From the NCBI GenBank assembly GCA_030631385.1, contig DAOVLG010000110.1:1-6428 (forward strand): a stretch of DNA of 6,428 nt. Direction: 5' to 3'. The position numbers were made by a program, and so were the translations under genes. Positions 1-5,519 of this stretch are shown here, piece after piece. The stretch comes from Candidatus Coatesiibacteriota bacterium (lineage in GTDB: Bacteria; RBG-13-66-14). Under the pieces are notes generated by a model. The model searched no databases, was not told the DNA's origin, and saw only the letters and a program-made list of their open reading frames with translations. The first letter of the stretch is position 1, and the number at the start of each line of letters is the position of its first letter.

Positions 1-198
1 AATGTAAGCAGCGATAGATACAGAAATAAAAGTCGTCTCACCCGGCGGATTCAAACCTAATCCCCGTCCGTTTATCCGAGAGAGGTCGTTTAGGTTCAAC
101 AACCGAAACGAACCAAACGCCCTTAACTACCTCAAGATAACACTCTACACCGGTTCAAAAACGTGTGATGATCCCTAAGAAAAAGTCGGTTGCATATA
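1..198. other. Gene-free, lower-GC intergenic stretch
   Basis: No credible coding region or RNA gene was seen here on either strand. By direct count the first 180 bases hold 82 G/C (about 46%), well below the strongly GC-rich genes that follow. A short dyad is present (AACCTAA at 54-60 and TTAGGTT at 90-96), with scattered GGTTC/GAACC words at 93-97 and 110-114, too short and too widely spaced to name. The stretch lies downstream of the panD terminator and may be the upstream region of a gene outside the window. Confidence 0.5.
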
Positions 199-221
199 AA
201 AAGGCGGGGGAGGCCCCGCCC
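199..221 (-). terminator. Rho-independent terminator of panD
   Basis: Read on the minus strand, a 7-bp perfect G/C stem (GGCGGGG at 204-210 pairing with CCCCGCC at 215-221, 4-nt loop) is followed directly by a run of T, seen as AAAAA at 199-203 on the plus strand. It begins 21 nt past the panD stop codon, so it fits as the end of a single-gene panD transcript. Confidence 0.85.
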
Positions 222-242
222 GGGTTACGCTGGCGCTGAGGG

Positions 243-608
243 TCAGGCTTTGCTATCCTCTAGCGGTCGGTTGTTCTCGTCAACCCGGACCAGCCGGAAC
301 CGGTGTCCCTCCAACTCGGAGGCGTCGAGCAGCAGGACGTTGACGATGATCAGCTTGTCGCCGACGTTTGCCAGATGCGCCGCGGCGCCGCGGACACCGA
401 TCATCCCCGAGCCGCGCGGCGCGTGGATAAGATACGTCTCGAAACGGGCGCCGTTGGCCAGGTTGTACACCTGCAGGAGCTCGCCGGGCGTGAAACCCGC
501 CCGCTCGTAGAGGTCGGGGTCAATGGAGATCGAGCCCTCGTAATCCAGCTCTGTTTCGGTAACCGTGGCGCGGTGTATCTTGCCACCGACCATGCGATAG
601 AGCGCCAT
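243..608 (-). CDS. panD: Aspartate 1-decarboxylase (PanD) proenzyme
   Basis: PanD decarboxylates L-aspartate to beta-alanine, which is joined to pantoate to make pantothenate, the precursor of CoA; it acts in the cytoplasm. The 121-residue length is typical. The family's self-cleavage site is visible as Tyr23-Glu24-Gly25-Ser26; cleavage between Gly25 and Ser26 would leave a pyruvoyl group on the alpha chain. Other expected residues are present: Lys10, His12, Arg55, Thr58, Tyr59 and the GAAAH stretch at 74-78. The residue just before GAAAH is Arg73, where E. coli and M. tuberculosis PanD have Asn72. ATG at 608 is preceded by AGGGGAG (618-624) with 9-nt spacing. The gene stands alone, without panB or panC beside it, between a strong promoter and its own terminator. 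The identification is secure; activity of the Arg73 form is not proven. Confidence 0.95.
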   Translation of the reverse strand: MALYRMVGGKIHRATVTETELDYEGSISIDPDLYERAGFTPGELLQVYNLANGARFETYLIHAPRGSGMIGVRGAAAHLANVGDKLIIVNVLLLDASELEGHRFRLVRVDENNRPLEDSKA

Positions 609-628
609 CGGTTTTAACTCCCCTTAAA

Positions 629-643
629 CACGCCTCGGGCGTG
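629..643 (-). promoter_or_regulatory. Hairpin in the panD 5' leader
   Basis: CACGCC (629-634) and GGCGTG (638-643) form a perfect 6-bp inverted repeat around a 3-nt loop. It falls inside the predicted 40-nt panD leader, very near its 5' end, just upstream of the ribosome binding site. It could protect the 5' end of the mRNA, or in DNA form act as an operator. It does not cover the Shine-Dalgarno sequence. Confidence 0.45.
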
Positions 644-644
644 G

Positions 645-655
645 TGCCCAGGGCA
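645..655. promoter_or_regulatory. Palindrome at the predicted panD start of transcription
   Basis: TGCCC-A-GGGCA is a perfect 5+1+5 palindrome overlapping the downstream edge of the panD -10 box and the expected transcription start near 648. This is a classic place for a repressor to bind, but no regulator can be named from the sequence. Confidence 0.3.
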
Positions 656-684
656 TTATAGGGGCCGCCTCCGAGGGGTGTCAA
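655..684 (-). promoter_or_regulatory. Sigma70-type promoter of panD, perfect hexamers
   Basis: On the minus strand, TTGACA (679-684) and TATAAT (655-660) both match the sigma70 consensus fully, with an 18-bp spacer made almost only of G and C. Transcription would start near 648, giving a leader of about 40 nt before the panD ATG. Two exact hexamers at suitable spacing are unlikely by chance in DNA of this base composition. It lies in the divergent gap shared with the plus-strand dehydrogenase, for which no clear promoter was found. Confidence 0.85.
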
Positions 685-691
685 GTGATTC

Positions 692-702
692 GAGGTGAGG
701 AG
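692..702 (+). promoter_or_regulatory. Ribosome binding site deciding the SDR start
   Basis: GAGGTGAGGAG has two overlapping Shine-Dalgarno-like cores, 4 to 9 nt before ATG 707. The alternative GTG codon at 695 is part of this motif and has no binding site of its own. Confidence 0.7.
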
Positions 703-706
703 TGAT

Positions 707-1582
707 ATGACGCAACCGATCACGCTGATAACGGGCTGTTCGTCCGGGATCGGTCTGGTGACGGCGGTTGAGCTCGCCCGCGCCGGTCACCGGGTGTACG
801 CCACGATGCGCGACCCGGGTAAAAAGGACGCCCTCCTCGCGGCCTGCGCCGAGGCCGGGGTGGAGGTCGAGCTGCTCCCCCTGGACCTGACCGACCGGAC
901 GACCATTGACGCCGCCGCCGAGCACGTCCGTTCCACCGAGGGTCGCCTGACAAATTTAGTCAACAATGCTGGCTTCTCGTACCTGGGCGTCCTGGAGGAT
1001 TTCTCCGATGAGGAGATCTACGACCAGTTCAACACCAACGTCTTCGGGGTGCTGCGGGTCACGCGGGCCTTCCTGCCGCTGATGCGGGCCGACGACTCGC
1101 CGAAGCGGACCCTGGTGGTGGTCAGCTCCACGGCGGGCCGGGCGGTGTACCCGCTGATGGGCCTCTACTCGGCGACCAAGTTCGCCCTGATCGCCCTGGT
1201 CGAGGAGTGGCGCTTCGAGCTGCGGACCCTGGGTATCAGGGCGGTGGCCGTCGAGCCGTACTCCACCAAAACCGAGTTCGCGGGCGCGTCCCTCAAGCGA
1301 CCGGCTAAGTGGAGCGATGGGCCTGATTCCCCCTACGCCGAGATCCTCGGCATCGTCCCGCGGTGGTTCACCGAGATGACCCACGGGAAGGAGGCGGTGG
1401 ACCCCCGGATCGTGGCCCGCACCATCCGCCGGGCCATCAACGCGCGAAACCCCGGTCTCCATTGGGTCAGCGGGGCCTACGCCAAACTGGCGATGTTCTT
1501 CAAGCGCTTCGCGCCGAACGAGTTCACCACCTGGGTCGTGCGCCGTAAGGCCGGTATCGCCGGTCTGCGCCGCCGGAAGTAA
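707..1582 (+). CDS. Classical short-chain dehydrogenase/reductase (SDR)
   Basis: This is a cytoplasmic NAD(P)(H)-dependent oxidoreductase of the classical SDR fold; the substrate cannot be told. Taking ATG at 707 (291 residues), the Rossmann nucleotide motif TGCSSGIG is at 9-16, the acidic turn Asp60 follows the third strand, NNAG is at 86-89, and the active-site tetrad is Asn111, Ser141, Tyr154 and Lys158 (YSATK). Arg35 after the second strand suggests a preference for NADP(H). The C-terminal part after 175 is the substrate-binding segment and ends in a basic tail (RRRK). Overall it resembles the branch with 17-beta-hydroxysteroid and retinol dehydrogenases, many bacterial members of which have unknown substrates. 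A GTG at 695 is also in frame, but it lies inside the GAGGTGAGGAG ribosome binding site, so 707 is preferred. The gene is divergent from panD and convergent with the DsrE-like gene. Confidence 0.93.
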   Translation: MTQPITLITGCSSGIGLVTAVELARAGHRVYATMRDPGKKDALLAACAEAGVEVELLPLDLTDRTTIDAAAEHVRSTEGRLTNLVNNAGFSYLGVLEDFSDEEIYDQFNTNVFGVLRVTRAFLPLMRADDSPKRTLVVVSSTAGRAVYPLMGLYSATKFALIALVEEWRFELRTLGIRAVAVEPYSTKTEFAGASLKRPAKWSDGPDSPYAEILGIVPRWFTEMTHGKEAVDPRIVARTIRRAINARNPGLHWVSGAYAKLAMFFKRFAPNEFTTWVVRRKAGIAGLRRRK

Positions 1583-1594
1583 GTTCAAGATGCT

Positions 1595-1642
1595 AAAGAG
1601 GGCGGGGCGGGACCCTTTCGGATCCGCGTCTCCGCCCTTTTT
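1595..1642. terminator. Terminator between convergent SDR and DsrE-like genes
   Basis: An 11-position stem pairs AAAGAGGGCGG (1595-1605) with CCGCCCTTTTT (1632-1642), including one G-U wobble, and the inner part can fold further (GCGG at 1607-1610 with CCGC at 1624-1627). For the plus strand, five T residues end the stem, 13 nt past the SDR stop. Read the other way, the tract is TCTTT, so weaker termination of the minus-strand gene is also possible. Confidence 0.75.
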
Positions 1643-1655
1643 ACCGCCGGTTTCC

Positions 1656-2027
1656 CTAGAAGCAGAGGACCCGGTCCGCCTTCTTGGTGTACTCGGCGAG
1701 GATGTCCATGGTGCCGATCTCGACGCACTCGATGAGCTCGTTTTCCTTCATGTTGCGCTCGCCCATGCAGGTGCCGCAGGCGAACACCTCGGCCGTGTCC
1801 ATGATCGCGGCCAGCATCCGGGGCGCGCTGAAGGTATGGCCGAGCTCGTCCGAGTAGACGCCCTCGGCGAACTTCTCCCCTTTACGGGCGCAGTAGACCG
1901 AATCGGCCATCAGAAATATCGCTATCTTCGTGTCCGGGTTCTTCCACATGCGCCGAGCGATGCGCAGCGCGGACCGGGTGGTCTCGTTCCCGTAGGGCGG
2001 ATTGGTGACGATGATGAAGATGCGCAA
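1656..2027 (-). CDS. DsrE/DsrF-like (sulfur-relay family) small protein
   Basis: A 123-residue cytoplasmic protein of the DsrE/TusD/YchN fold. Visible family marks are the N-terminal strand MRIFIIVTN, the following PYGNETTRSALRIA helix start, the central FLMADSV strand (38-44), and a conserved cysteine region CGTCM with Cys84 and Cys87. Further cysteines are Cys46, Cys101 and Cys122. In DsrEFH and TusBCD the equivalent cysteine carries persulfide sulfur; in many stand-alone members the role is unknown. Here no dsrC, tusA, dsrF or dsrH lies beside it, so a specific sulfur-transfer job is inference. The start is TTG at 2027, chosen because GGGAG lies 5 nt before it and no ATG or GTG in frame fits. 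The gene ends 13 nt from the shared terminator. Confidence 0.85.
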   Translation of the reverse strand: MRIFIIVTNPPYGNETTRSALRIARRMWKNPDTKIAIFLMADSVYCARKGEKFAEGVYSDELGHTFSAPRMLAAIMDTAEVFACGTCMGERNMKENELIECVEIGTMDILAEYTKKADRVLCF

Positions 2028-2032
2028 GTGTA

Positions 2033-2037
2033 CTCCC
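2033..2037 (-). promoter_or_regulatory. Ribosome binding site supporting a TTG start
   Basis: GGGAG on the minus strand lies 5 nt before TTG 2027. It decides the start of the DsrE-like gene, which opens directly with the first beta strand of the fold. Confidence 0.65.
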
Positions 2038-2103
2038 GTCTGTGGTTGCGTTTGAGAGTATTTTAAGAGGATACCACACCCGGTGGTTTAATAATCGTCC
2101 GTT

Positions 2104-2143
2104 GATAAACCGCGGCGTGGACTAAAGTCCCCGCCCTACGTTG
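2104..2143. repeat. Hairpin repeat, family A, copy 1
   Basis: The unit opens with GATAAACCGCGGCG (2104-2117), identical to 6372-6385. It has a 9-position stem (2114-2122 with 2127-2135, one T/C mismatch), a TAAA loop, and the tail CCCTACGTTG (2134-2143), identical to the tail of copy 3. It lies between two minus-strand genes and codes for nothing visible. Confidence 0.85.
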
Positions 2144-2180
2144 CCCCTCACCCCTACCCTCTCCCCAGAGGGGCGAGGGG
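2144..2180. repeat. Hairpin repeat, family B, copy 1
   Basis: CCCCTCACCCCT (2144-2155) pairs with AGGGGCGAGGGG (2169-2180) with one mismatch, around a C-rich loop. The word order CCCTCACCCC then CCCTCTCCCC is the reverse complement of the unit at 6329-6363, so the two copies are in opposite orientation. It directly abuts family A copy 1. Confidence 0.75.
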
Positions 2181-2186
2181 ACGAAT

Positions 2187-2222
2187 GAAACGGGCCGACC
2201 TGAAGGTCGGCCCCTACGATTG
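2187..2222. repeat. Hairpin repeat, family A, copy 2
   Basis: A perfect 9-bp stem (GGGCCGACC at 2192-2200 with GGTCGGCCC at 2205-2213) closes on a TGAA loop and is followed by CCCTACGATTG (2212-2222). The stem differs from the other copies, but stem length, loop size and tail are the same. Confidence 0.85.
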
Positions 2223-2312
2223 GGATGCGCTCGCGGGAACGGTTAACGAATTAGGTAGACACCTCGTCGCGGAACTGCGGTCCAGCGTGCTACGCTGGCG
2301 CGCTGCGCTGGC
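2223..2312. other. Intergenic tail of the CsgG/vWA gene with a small hairpin
   Basis: Only one structure stands out: CCAGCGT (2282-2288) and ACGCTGG (2292-2298), a perfect 7-bp stem with a 3-nt loop, 15 nt past the stop of the minus-strand CsgG/vWA gene. No T run follows it on the minus strand, so it is not a standard intrinsic terminator, though it may stabilise or help end the mRNA. The rest shows nothing recognisable. Confidence 0.4.
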
Positions 2313-4100
2313 TTATTCGACCGGTTCTATCTCCTCGAAGTCCAGCACACGGACCTGGACCGCCCACACGTTGGGGTCGCCCAGGCCGTGGTCCCGGTGG
2401 TAAGCGGGGTCGTCGTCGAATTCAGCGAAATCGGCCTTGGCCAGCGCCGGGACCTGGCTCTCTTTCTCGAAGAGGCCCACGGTGCCCGCGACGAAGACGA
2501 AGGCGTTCTCGGCGGTGGAGCCCTCCGGCTTCGGGGAGACGCCCACAGAGACCCAGAGTGTCTCCTCCTCCACTGCGGCTGAGCGGAGGCGGTCCAGCAT
2601 CGTCGGATCGCTGATCGGCAGCCAGGCACGTCGCCCTGCGTTCTCCACCAAGACCTTGGCCAGGGGGATGCCCAGGTCGTAGACGATGTCGGAGCGGATG
2701 GCCTCGGCCCGGATGACGTCGGTGATCAGGCGGTCCAGGTTGTTTTCCTTGGCCCCCACGGTTCGGCCTCCGCGCGCCACCCGGGTCAGCGTCTCCTCGG
2801 AGGCCAGGTACTCGACCTCGGCCTCGGTGGCCTCGGCGTAGTACTCCTCGTAGGTTACGCCCGAGGCGGACCCGCTCCCGCCGCCGACTATCTCCTCGAG
2901 GATGTCGGAGCTGCCCACGCCCGAGACCTCCTCGGTCTCCATCGGAGCGAACTCGCCGGATCCGCCACCCAGTCCCTCGAAGGTTGACTCCTCGTAGACG
3001 TGCTCCCCCTCGTACAGAAGCGCCACCTCCTCGCCGGTGTCGGTAACGTACCGCAGGCGGTAGGTGAGGTACTCGAAGCTGCCGTTTGTCTCGTAGGCCA
3101 GTTTGGCGAACTGCTGTTCGCCGGTGGCGCCCAGCCCCGAGCAGCCGATGGTGAAGAAGGTGAGGCCGAGGTCGCCGGCGTCCCGGGCGGCGTCCTGGAG
3201 GGTGTAGTCGGCGTCGGTGTAGAGGTGGTCCGCCGCGTCGCCGATCAAAAAGGCCAAACGGATAATTTCGCCCTCCTCCCAGGCGAGCTCGTGGATGGTG
3301 GCCCGGAGCCCCTCGGCCACGCTCTCCGGCGCGTCGCCGCCCCCGGTGGCGATGACGGCGTTGATCCGCTCGTGGAGAAGCGCCACGTCGTAGGTCAGGT
3401 CGGTCACCTGGGTTACATAGACGTCGCCCCGGTCGCGGTACTCGACGATGCCGAAGCGCACTGCGGGCGTCGGGGTTCCCTGGGCGACCTCGGCGGCGAT
3501 CTGTTTCATCTTCTCCTTGACCACCTGGATCTCGTCGCCCATGGAGCCGGTGGTGTCAATGACGAAGGCCACGTCGAATCGGACCGCGTCCTCGTCGAAG
3601 ACGTACTCGCCGAGTCCCGCGCCCAGCGATAAGCCGCGCAACTTGTCAATCAAAGCCGCCGCCGTCACGTCCACCAGCTCGAAGAGGTCGCCCTCGTCCT
3701 CGGTGGCCGCCTTCACCGCGCCGATGATCTCCGCCGTCTCCACGGACAGGATCTGGGTGTCCAGACGGAAGCTCTCCCCGGCCACCGTCAGGTTCCCCAG
3801 GATCAACAGCTCGACGTTGAGGACCTGGCCCACCTCGAGGGCGGTGCTCGTGTCGGTGATCCCCGTGCCGCCGAGGGCCATCTCCCCTAAAACCTCCTCC
3901 AGGCGTTCCCGCTCGACGACGATGATGTCGGGCTGGTTGGCCAGATCGGTGATGAGCATCTCCGGGATGCCGGTGGCGAGATAGTCGTACTCCTCGGTGG
4001 CGGCGGCGACGTCGAAGTAGAGCACCGCCACCGTCTTGGGCTGGAGCGCCGTGCATGTCGCCGCCAGCACCGTCAGTGCGATAACGAGCGTTTTTCGCAT
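2313..4100 (-). CDS. Secreted CsgG/FlgO-like and von Willebrand factor A domain protein
   Basis: A 595-residue protein with an N-terminal signal sequence (basic MRK, then a hydrophobic stretch to about residue 18), so it acts outside the cytoplasmic membrane. Cys16 follows LAAT, an imperfect lipobox, so a lipoprotein is possible but unsure. Residues 23-155 resemble the CsgG/FlgO-type domain (AVLYFD, ATGIPEMLITDL, VVERERLEEVLGEM, LGNLTV). Residues 175-347 are a vWA domain with metal-site residues Asp182, Thr184 and Ser186 (DTTGSMGDE), a GGGDAPES motif at 253-260, and Asp288. An acidic, Gly/Ser-rich linker spans about 375-415. The 180-residue C-terminal region is not recognised. ATG 4100 is preferred over an in-frame start 45 nt upstream because GGGGAGGG lies just before it and the signal peptide begins there. 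Partner proteins are unknown; binding to other envelope proteins is inferred from the domains. Confidence 0.85.
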   Translation of the reverse strand: MRKTLVIALTVLAATCTALQPKTVAVLYFDVAAATEEYDYLATGIPEMLITDLANQPDIIVVERERLEEVLGEMALGGTGITDTSTALEVGQVLNVELLILGNLTVAGESFRLDTQILSVETAEIIGAVKAATEDEGDLFELVDVTAAALIDKLRGLSLGAGLGEYVFDEDAVRFDVAFVIDTTGSMGDEIQVVKEKMKQIAAEVAQGTPTPAVRFGIVEYRDRGDVYVTQVTDLTYDVALLHERINAVIATGGGDAPESVAEGLRATIHELAWEEGEIIRLAFLIGDAADHLYTDADYTLQDAARDAGDLGLTFFTIGCSGLGATGEQQFAKLAYETNGSFEYLTYRLRYVTDTGEEVALLYEGEHVYEESTFEGLGGGSGEFAPMETEEVSGVGSSDILEEIVGGGSGSASGVTYEEYYAEATEAEVEYLASEETLTRVARGGRTVGAKENNLDRLITDVIRAEAIRSDIVYDLGIPLAKVLVENAGRRAWLPISDPTMLDRLRSAAVEEETLWVSVGVSPKPEGSTAENAFVFVAGTVGLFEKESQVPALAKADFAEFDDDPAYHRDHGLGDPNVWAVQVRVLDFEEIEPVE

Positions 4101-4142
4101 CTTCCCTCCCCGGGTCTTGAATTCAACGGCCGAGATTCGTAA

Positions 4143-4172
4143 CATATACGATTAGAAAGGGGTTTTTGTCAC
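4143..4172 (-). promoter_or_regulatory. Likely promoter of the CsgG/vWA gene
   Basis: On the minus strand, GTGACA (4167-4172, 5 of 6 consensus) and TATATG (4143-4148, 4 of 6) are separated by 18 bp. Transcription would begin about 35 nt before ATG 4100. The surrounding stretch is AT-richer than the genes on both sides, as expected of a promoter region. Confidence 0.5.
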
Positions 4173-4186
4173 CGGTTATTTGGGTG

Positions 4187-4215
4187 TTGCAAAAGAGACC
4201 TTCTGGCGGCATAAT
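4187..4215 (+). promoter_or_regulatory. Likely promoter of the tgt operon
   Basis: TTGCAA (4187-4192, 4 of 6) and CATAAT (4210-4215, 5 of 6) are spaced by 17 bp. Transcription would start near 4222, leaving a leader of about 40 nt. An in-frame TTG at 4180 would then lie before the transcript begins, which supports ATG 4261 as the true tgt start. Confidence 0.6.
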
Positions 4216-4260
4216 AAAGGGCGAGGATCAGGCCGCGTCCATCGGCGGAGCCCGGGAGGT

Positions 4261-5517
4261 ATGGTAGGGAACCTGGAGTTCAGCCTGCTGTCCGCGCACG
4301 GACGCGCCAGGCGGGGCACATATTCCGTCAACGGCCGCACCGTCGAGACCCCGGCCTTCATGCCGGTGGCGACCCAGGCCACGGTCAAGACCCTCTCCTC
4401 CGAGGAGATCGTGGGGCTGGGGGTTCAGCAGATCGTCTGCAACACCTACCACCTCTGGCAGCGCCCCGGACATGATGTTGTGGAAGGCGCAGGTGGCTTG
4501 CACTCCTTCATGGGCCTCGGCGAGGGTGGGCCGGCGATCCTCACCGACTCCGGCGGCTTCCAGGTCTTCTCCCTCTCGGGACGCCGGGGCCGGGGCGCCA
4601 GGTTGCCCGCGGAGACCGAGGGTGATCGCGACGAGGGCTGGCCGGAGCTGGACGGCGAGAACGCGGTTCCCGAGGGCACCAGCCGCGAACGGGCGCCCAT
4701 CGTCCGCCGGCTGGACTCCGACGGGGTACTCTTCGCCAGCCCGTTGGACGGGAAGCTCTACGAGCTGACCCCGGAGCGGTCGGTCCGGGTCCAGCACTCC
4801 CTCGGCGCCGACATCGTCACGGCCCTGGACGAGTGCACCCCCTACCCGGCCACCCGGGAGGAGGTGCGGACGAGCCTCGCCCTGACCCATTCCTGGGAGC
4901 GGCGCTCGGCGGAGGAGCACCGCCGGCTGAACGAACGGAACGAAACGCGCCGGGCCTTCTTCGCCATCGTCCAGGGGGGGATGTACCCGGAGCTGCGGGC
5001 CGAGTCGGGAAAAATTTTACGGGAGCTGGACGCGGACGGCTACGCCCTGGGCGGCCTTTCGGTGGGCGAGCCCAAGCCGCTCTACCGCGAGACGCTCGAG
5101 CAATCCGCCCCTCTGCTGCCCGAGGACCGGCCTCGGTACGTGATGGGGGTGGGCACCCCGGCGGACATAGTTCACGCCGCGGCTCACGGGATGGACCTCT
5201 TCGACTGCGTCCTCCCCACCCGCAACGCCCGCAACGGCCAGCTCTTCACCTGGGAGGGAAAGCTCAACCTGCGCAACGCCCGTTTCAAGGAGGATTTCAC
5301 CCAGCCGGATCCCGGTTGCCGCTGTCCGGTCTGCACCCAATACACCCGGGCCTATCTGGCGCACCTGGTGCGAGCGGGCGAGTTCCTCGGCCTCCGGCTG
5401 GCGACCTGTCATAATCTGTACTTCTACCTTCAACTGATGCGGCGGATTCGCGAGGCGATCGAAGAACGGCGGCTGGAGAAGCTTTTAGAACGGGTCCGGA
5501 CCGCCTACCCCGAATAG
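4261..5517 (+). CDS. tgt: tRNA-guanine transglycosylase (Tgt) with an internal insertion
   Basis: Bacterial Tgt swaps guanine 34 in GUN anticodons (Asp, Asn, His, Tyr tRNAs) for preQ1, a step of queuosine synthesis. In this 418-residue protein the key sites are present: Asp96 in TDSGGFQ, Asp190 in DECTPYP, QGG at 238-240, GGLSVGE at 264-270, the nucleophile Asp315 in FDCVLPTRNARNG, and zinc ligands Cys353, Cys355, Cys358 and His384. E. coli Tgt has 375 residues; most of the extra length is a hydrophilic, charged insertion at about 106-147, between FSL and VRRLDSDGV (E. coli IRKITEQGV). ATG 4261 fits the family's N-terminus, but its GGAGG (4255-4259) is only 1 nt away, an unusually short spacing. 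An in-frame TTG at 4180 would add residues not typical of the family. No queA, yajC or secDF lies nearby; a GNAT gene follows. Confidence 0.95.
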   Translation: MVGNLEFSLLSAHGRARRGTYSVNGRTVETPAFMPVATQATVKTLSSEEIVGLGVQQIVCNTYHLWQRPGHDVVEGAGGLHSFMGLGEGGPAILTDSGGFQVFSLSGRRGRGARLPAETEGDRDEGWPELDGENAVPEGTSRERAPIVRRLDSDGVLFASPLDGKLYELTPERSVRVQHSLGADIVTALDECTPYPATREEVRTSLALTHSWERRSAEEHRRLNERNETRRAFFAIVQGGMYPELRAESGKILRELDADGYALGGLSVGEPKPLYRETLEQSAPLLPEDRPRYVMGVGTPADIVHAAAHGMDLFDCVLPTRNARNGQLFTWEGKLNLRNARFKEDFTQPDPGCRCPVCTQYTRAYLAHLVRAGEFLGLRLATCHNLYFYLQLMRRIREAIEERRLEKLLERVRTAYPE

Positions 5518-5519
5518 GT

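Noticed and set aside
42..62. tRNA T-arm lookalike on the minus strand (GGTTTGAATCC)
   Set aside because: The stem next to the loop does not pair beyond two bases, the usual C56 is T, and no acceptor or anticodon arm is present.
956..1588. 210-residue open frame on the minus strand
   Set aside because: It is antisense to the SDR gene, with biased composition and no recognisable domain.
1590..2066. 158-residue open frame on the plus strand
   Set aside because: It is antisense to the well-supported DsrE-like gene, starts inside the terminator and shows no family motif; long open antisense frames are common in GC-rich DNA.
2073..2087. ACCAC/GTGGT dyad upstream of the DsrE-like gene
   Set aside because: Only 5 bp per arm and no convincing promoter beside it, so it is not reported as an operator.
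2104..2222. Possible CRISPR array
   Set aside because: The units differ in stem sequence, are unevenly spaced, alternate with another repeat, and no cas gene is present.
227..2301. Shared 11-mer TACGCTGGCGC at 227-237 and 2291-2301
   Set aside because: Each lies just past a minus-strand stop codon, but the match does not extend and is too short to call a repeat.
2185..2403. 72-residue open frame on the plus strand
   Set aside because: It starts within a hairpin repeat and runs into the end of the CsgG/vWA gene; the composition is not protein-like.
3000..3632. 210-residue open frame on the plus strand
   Set aside because: It is antisense to the vWA domain, whose motifs are clear on the other strand.
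4228..4920. 230-residue open frame on the minus strand
   Set aside because: It is antisense to tgt and has no motif or ribosome binding site of note.
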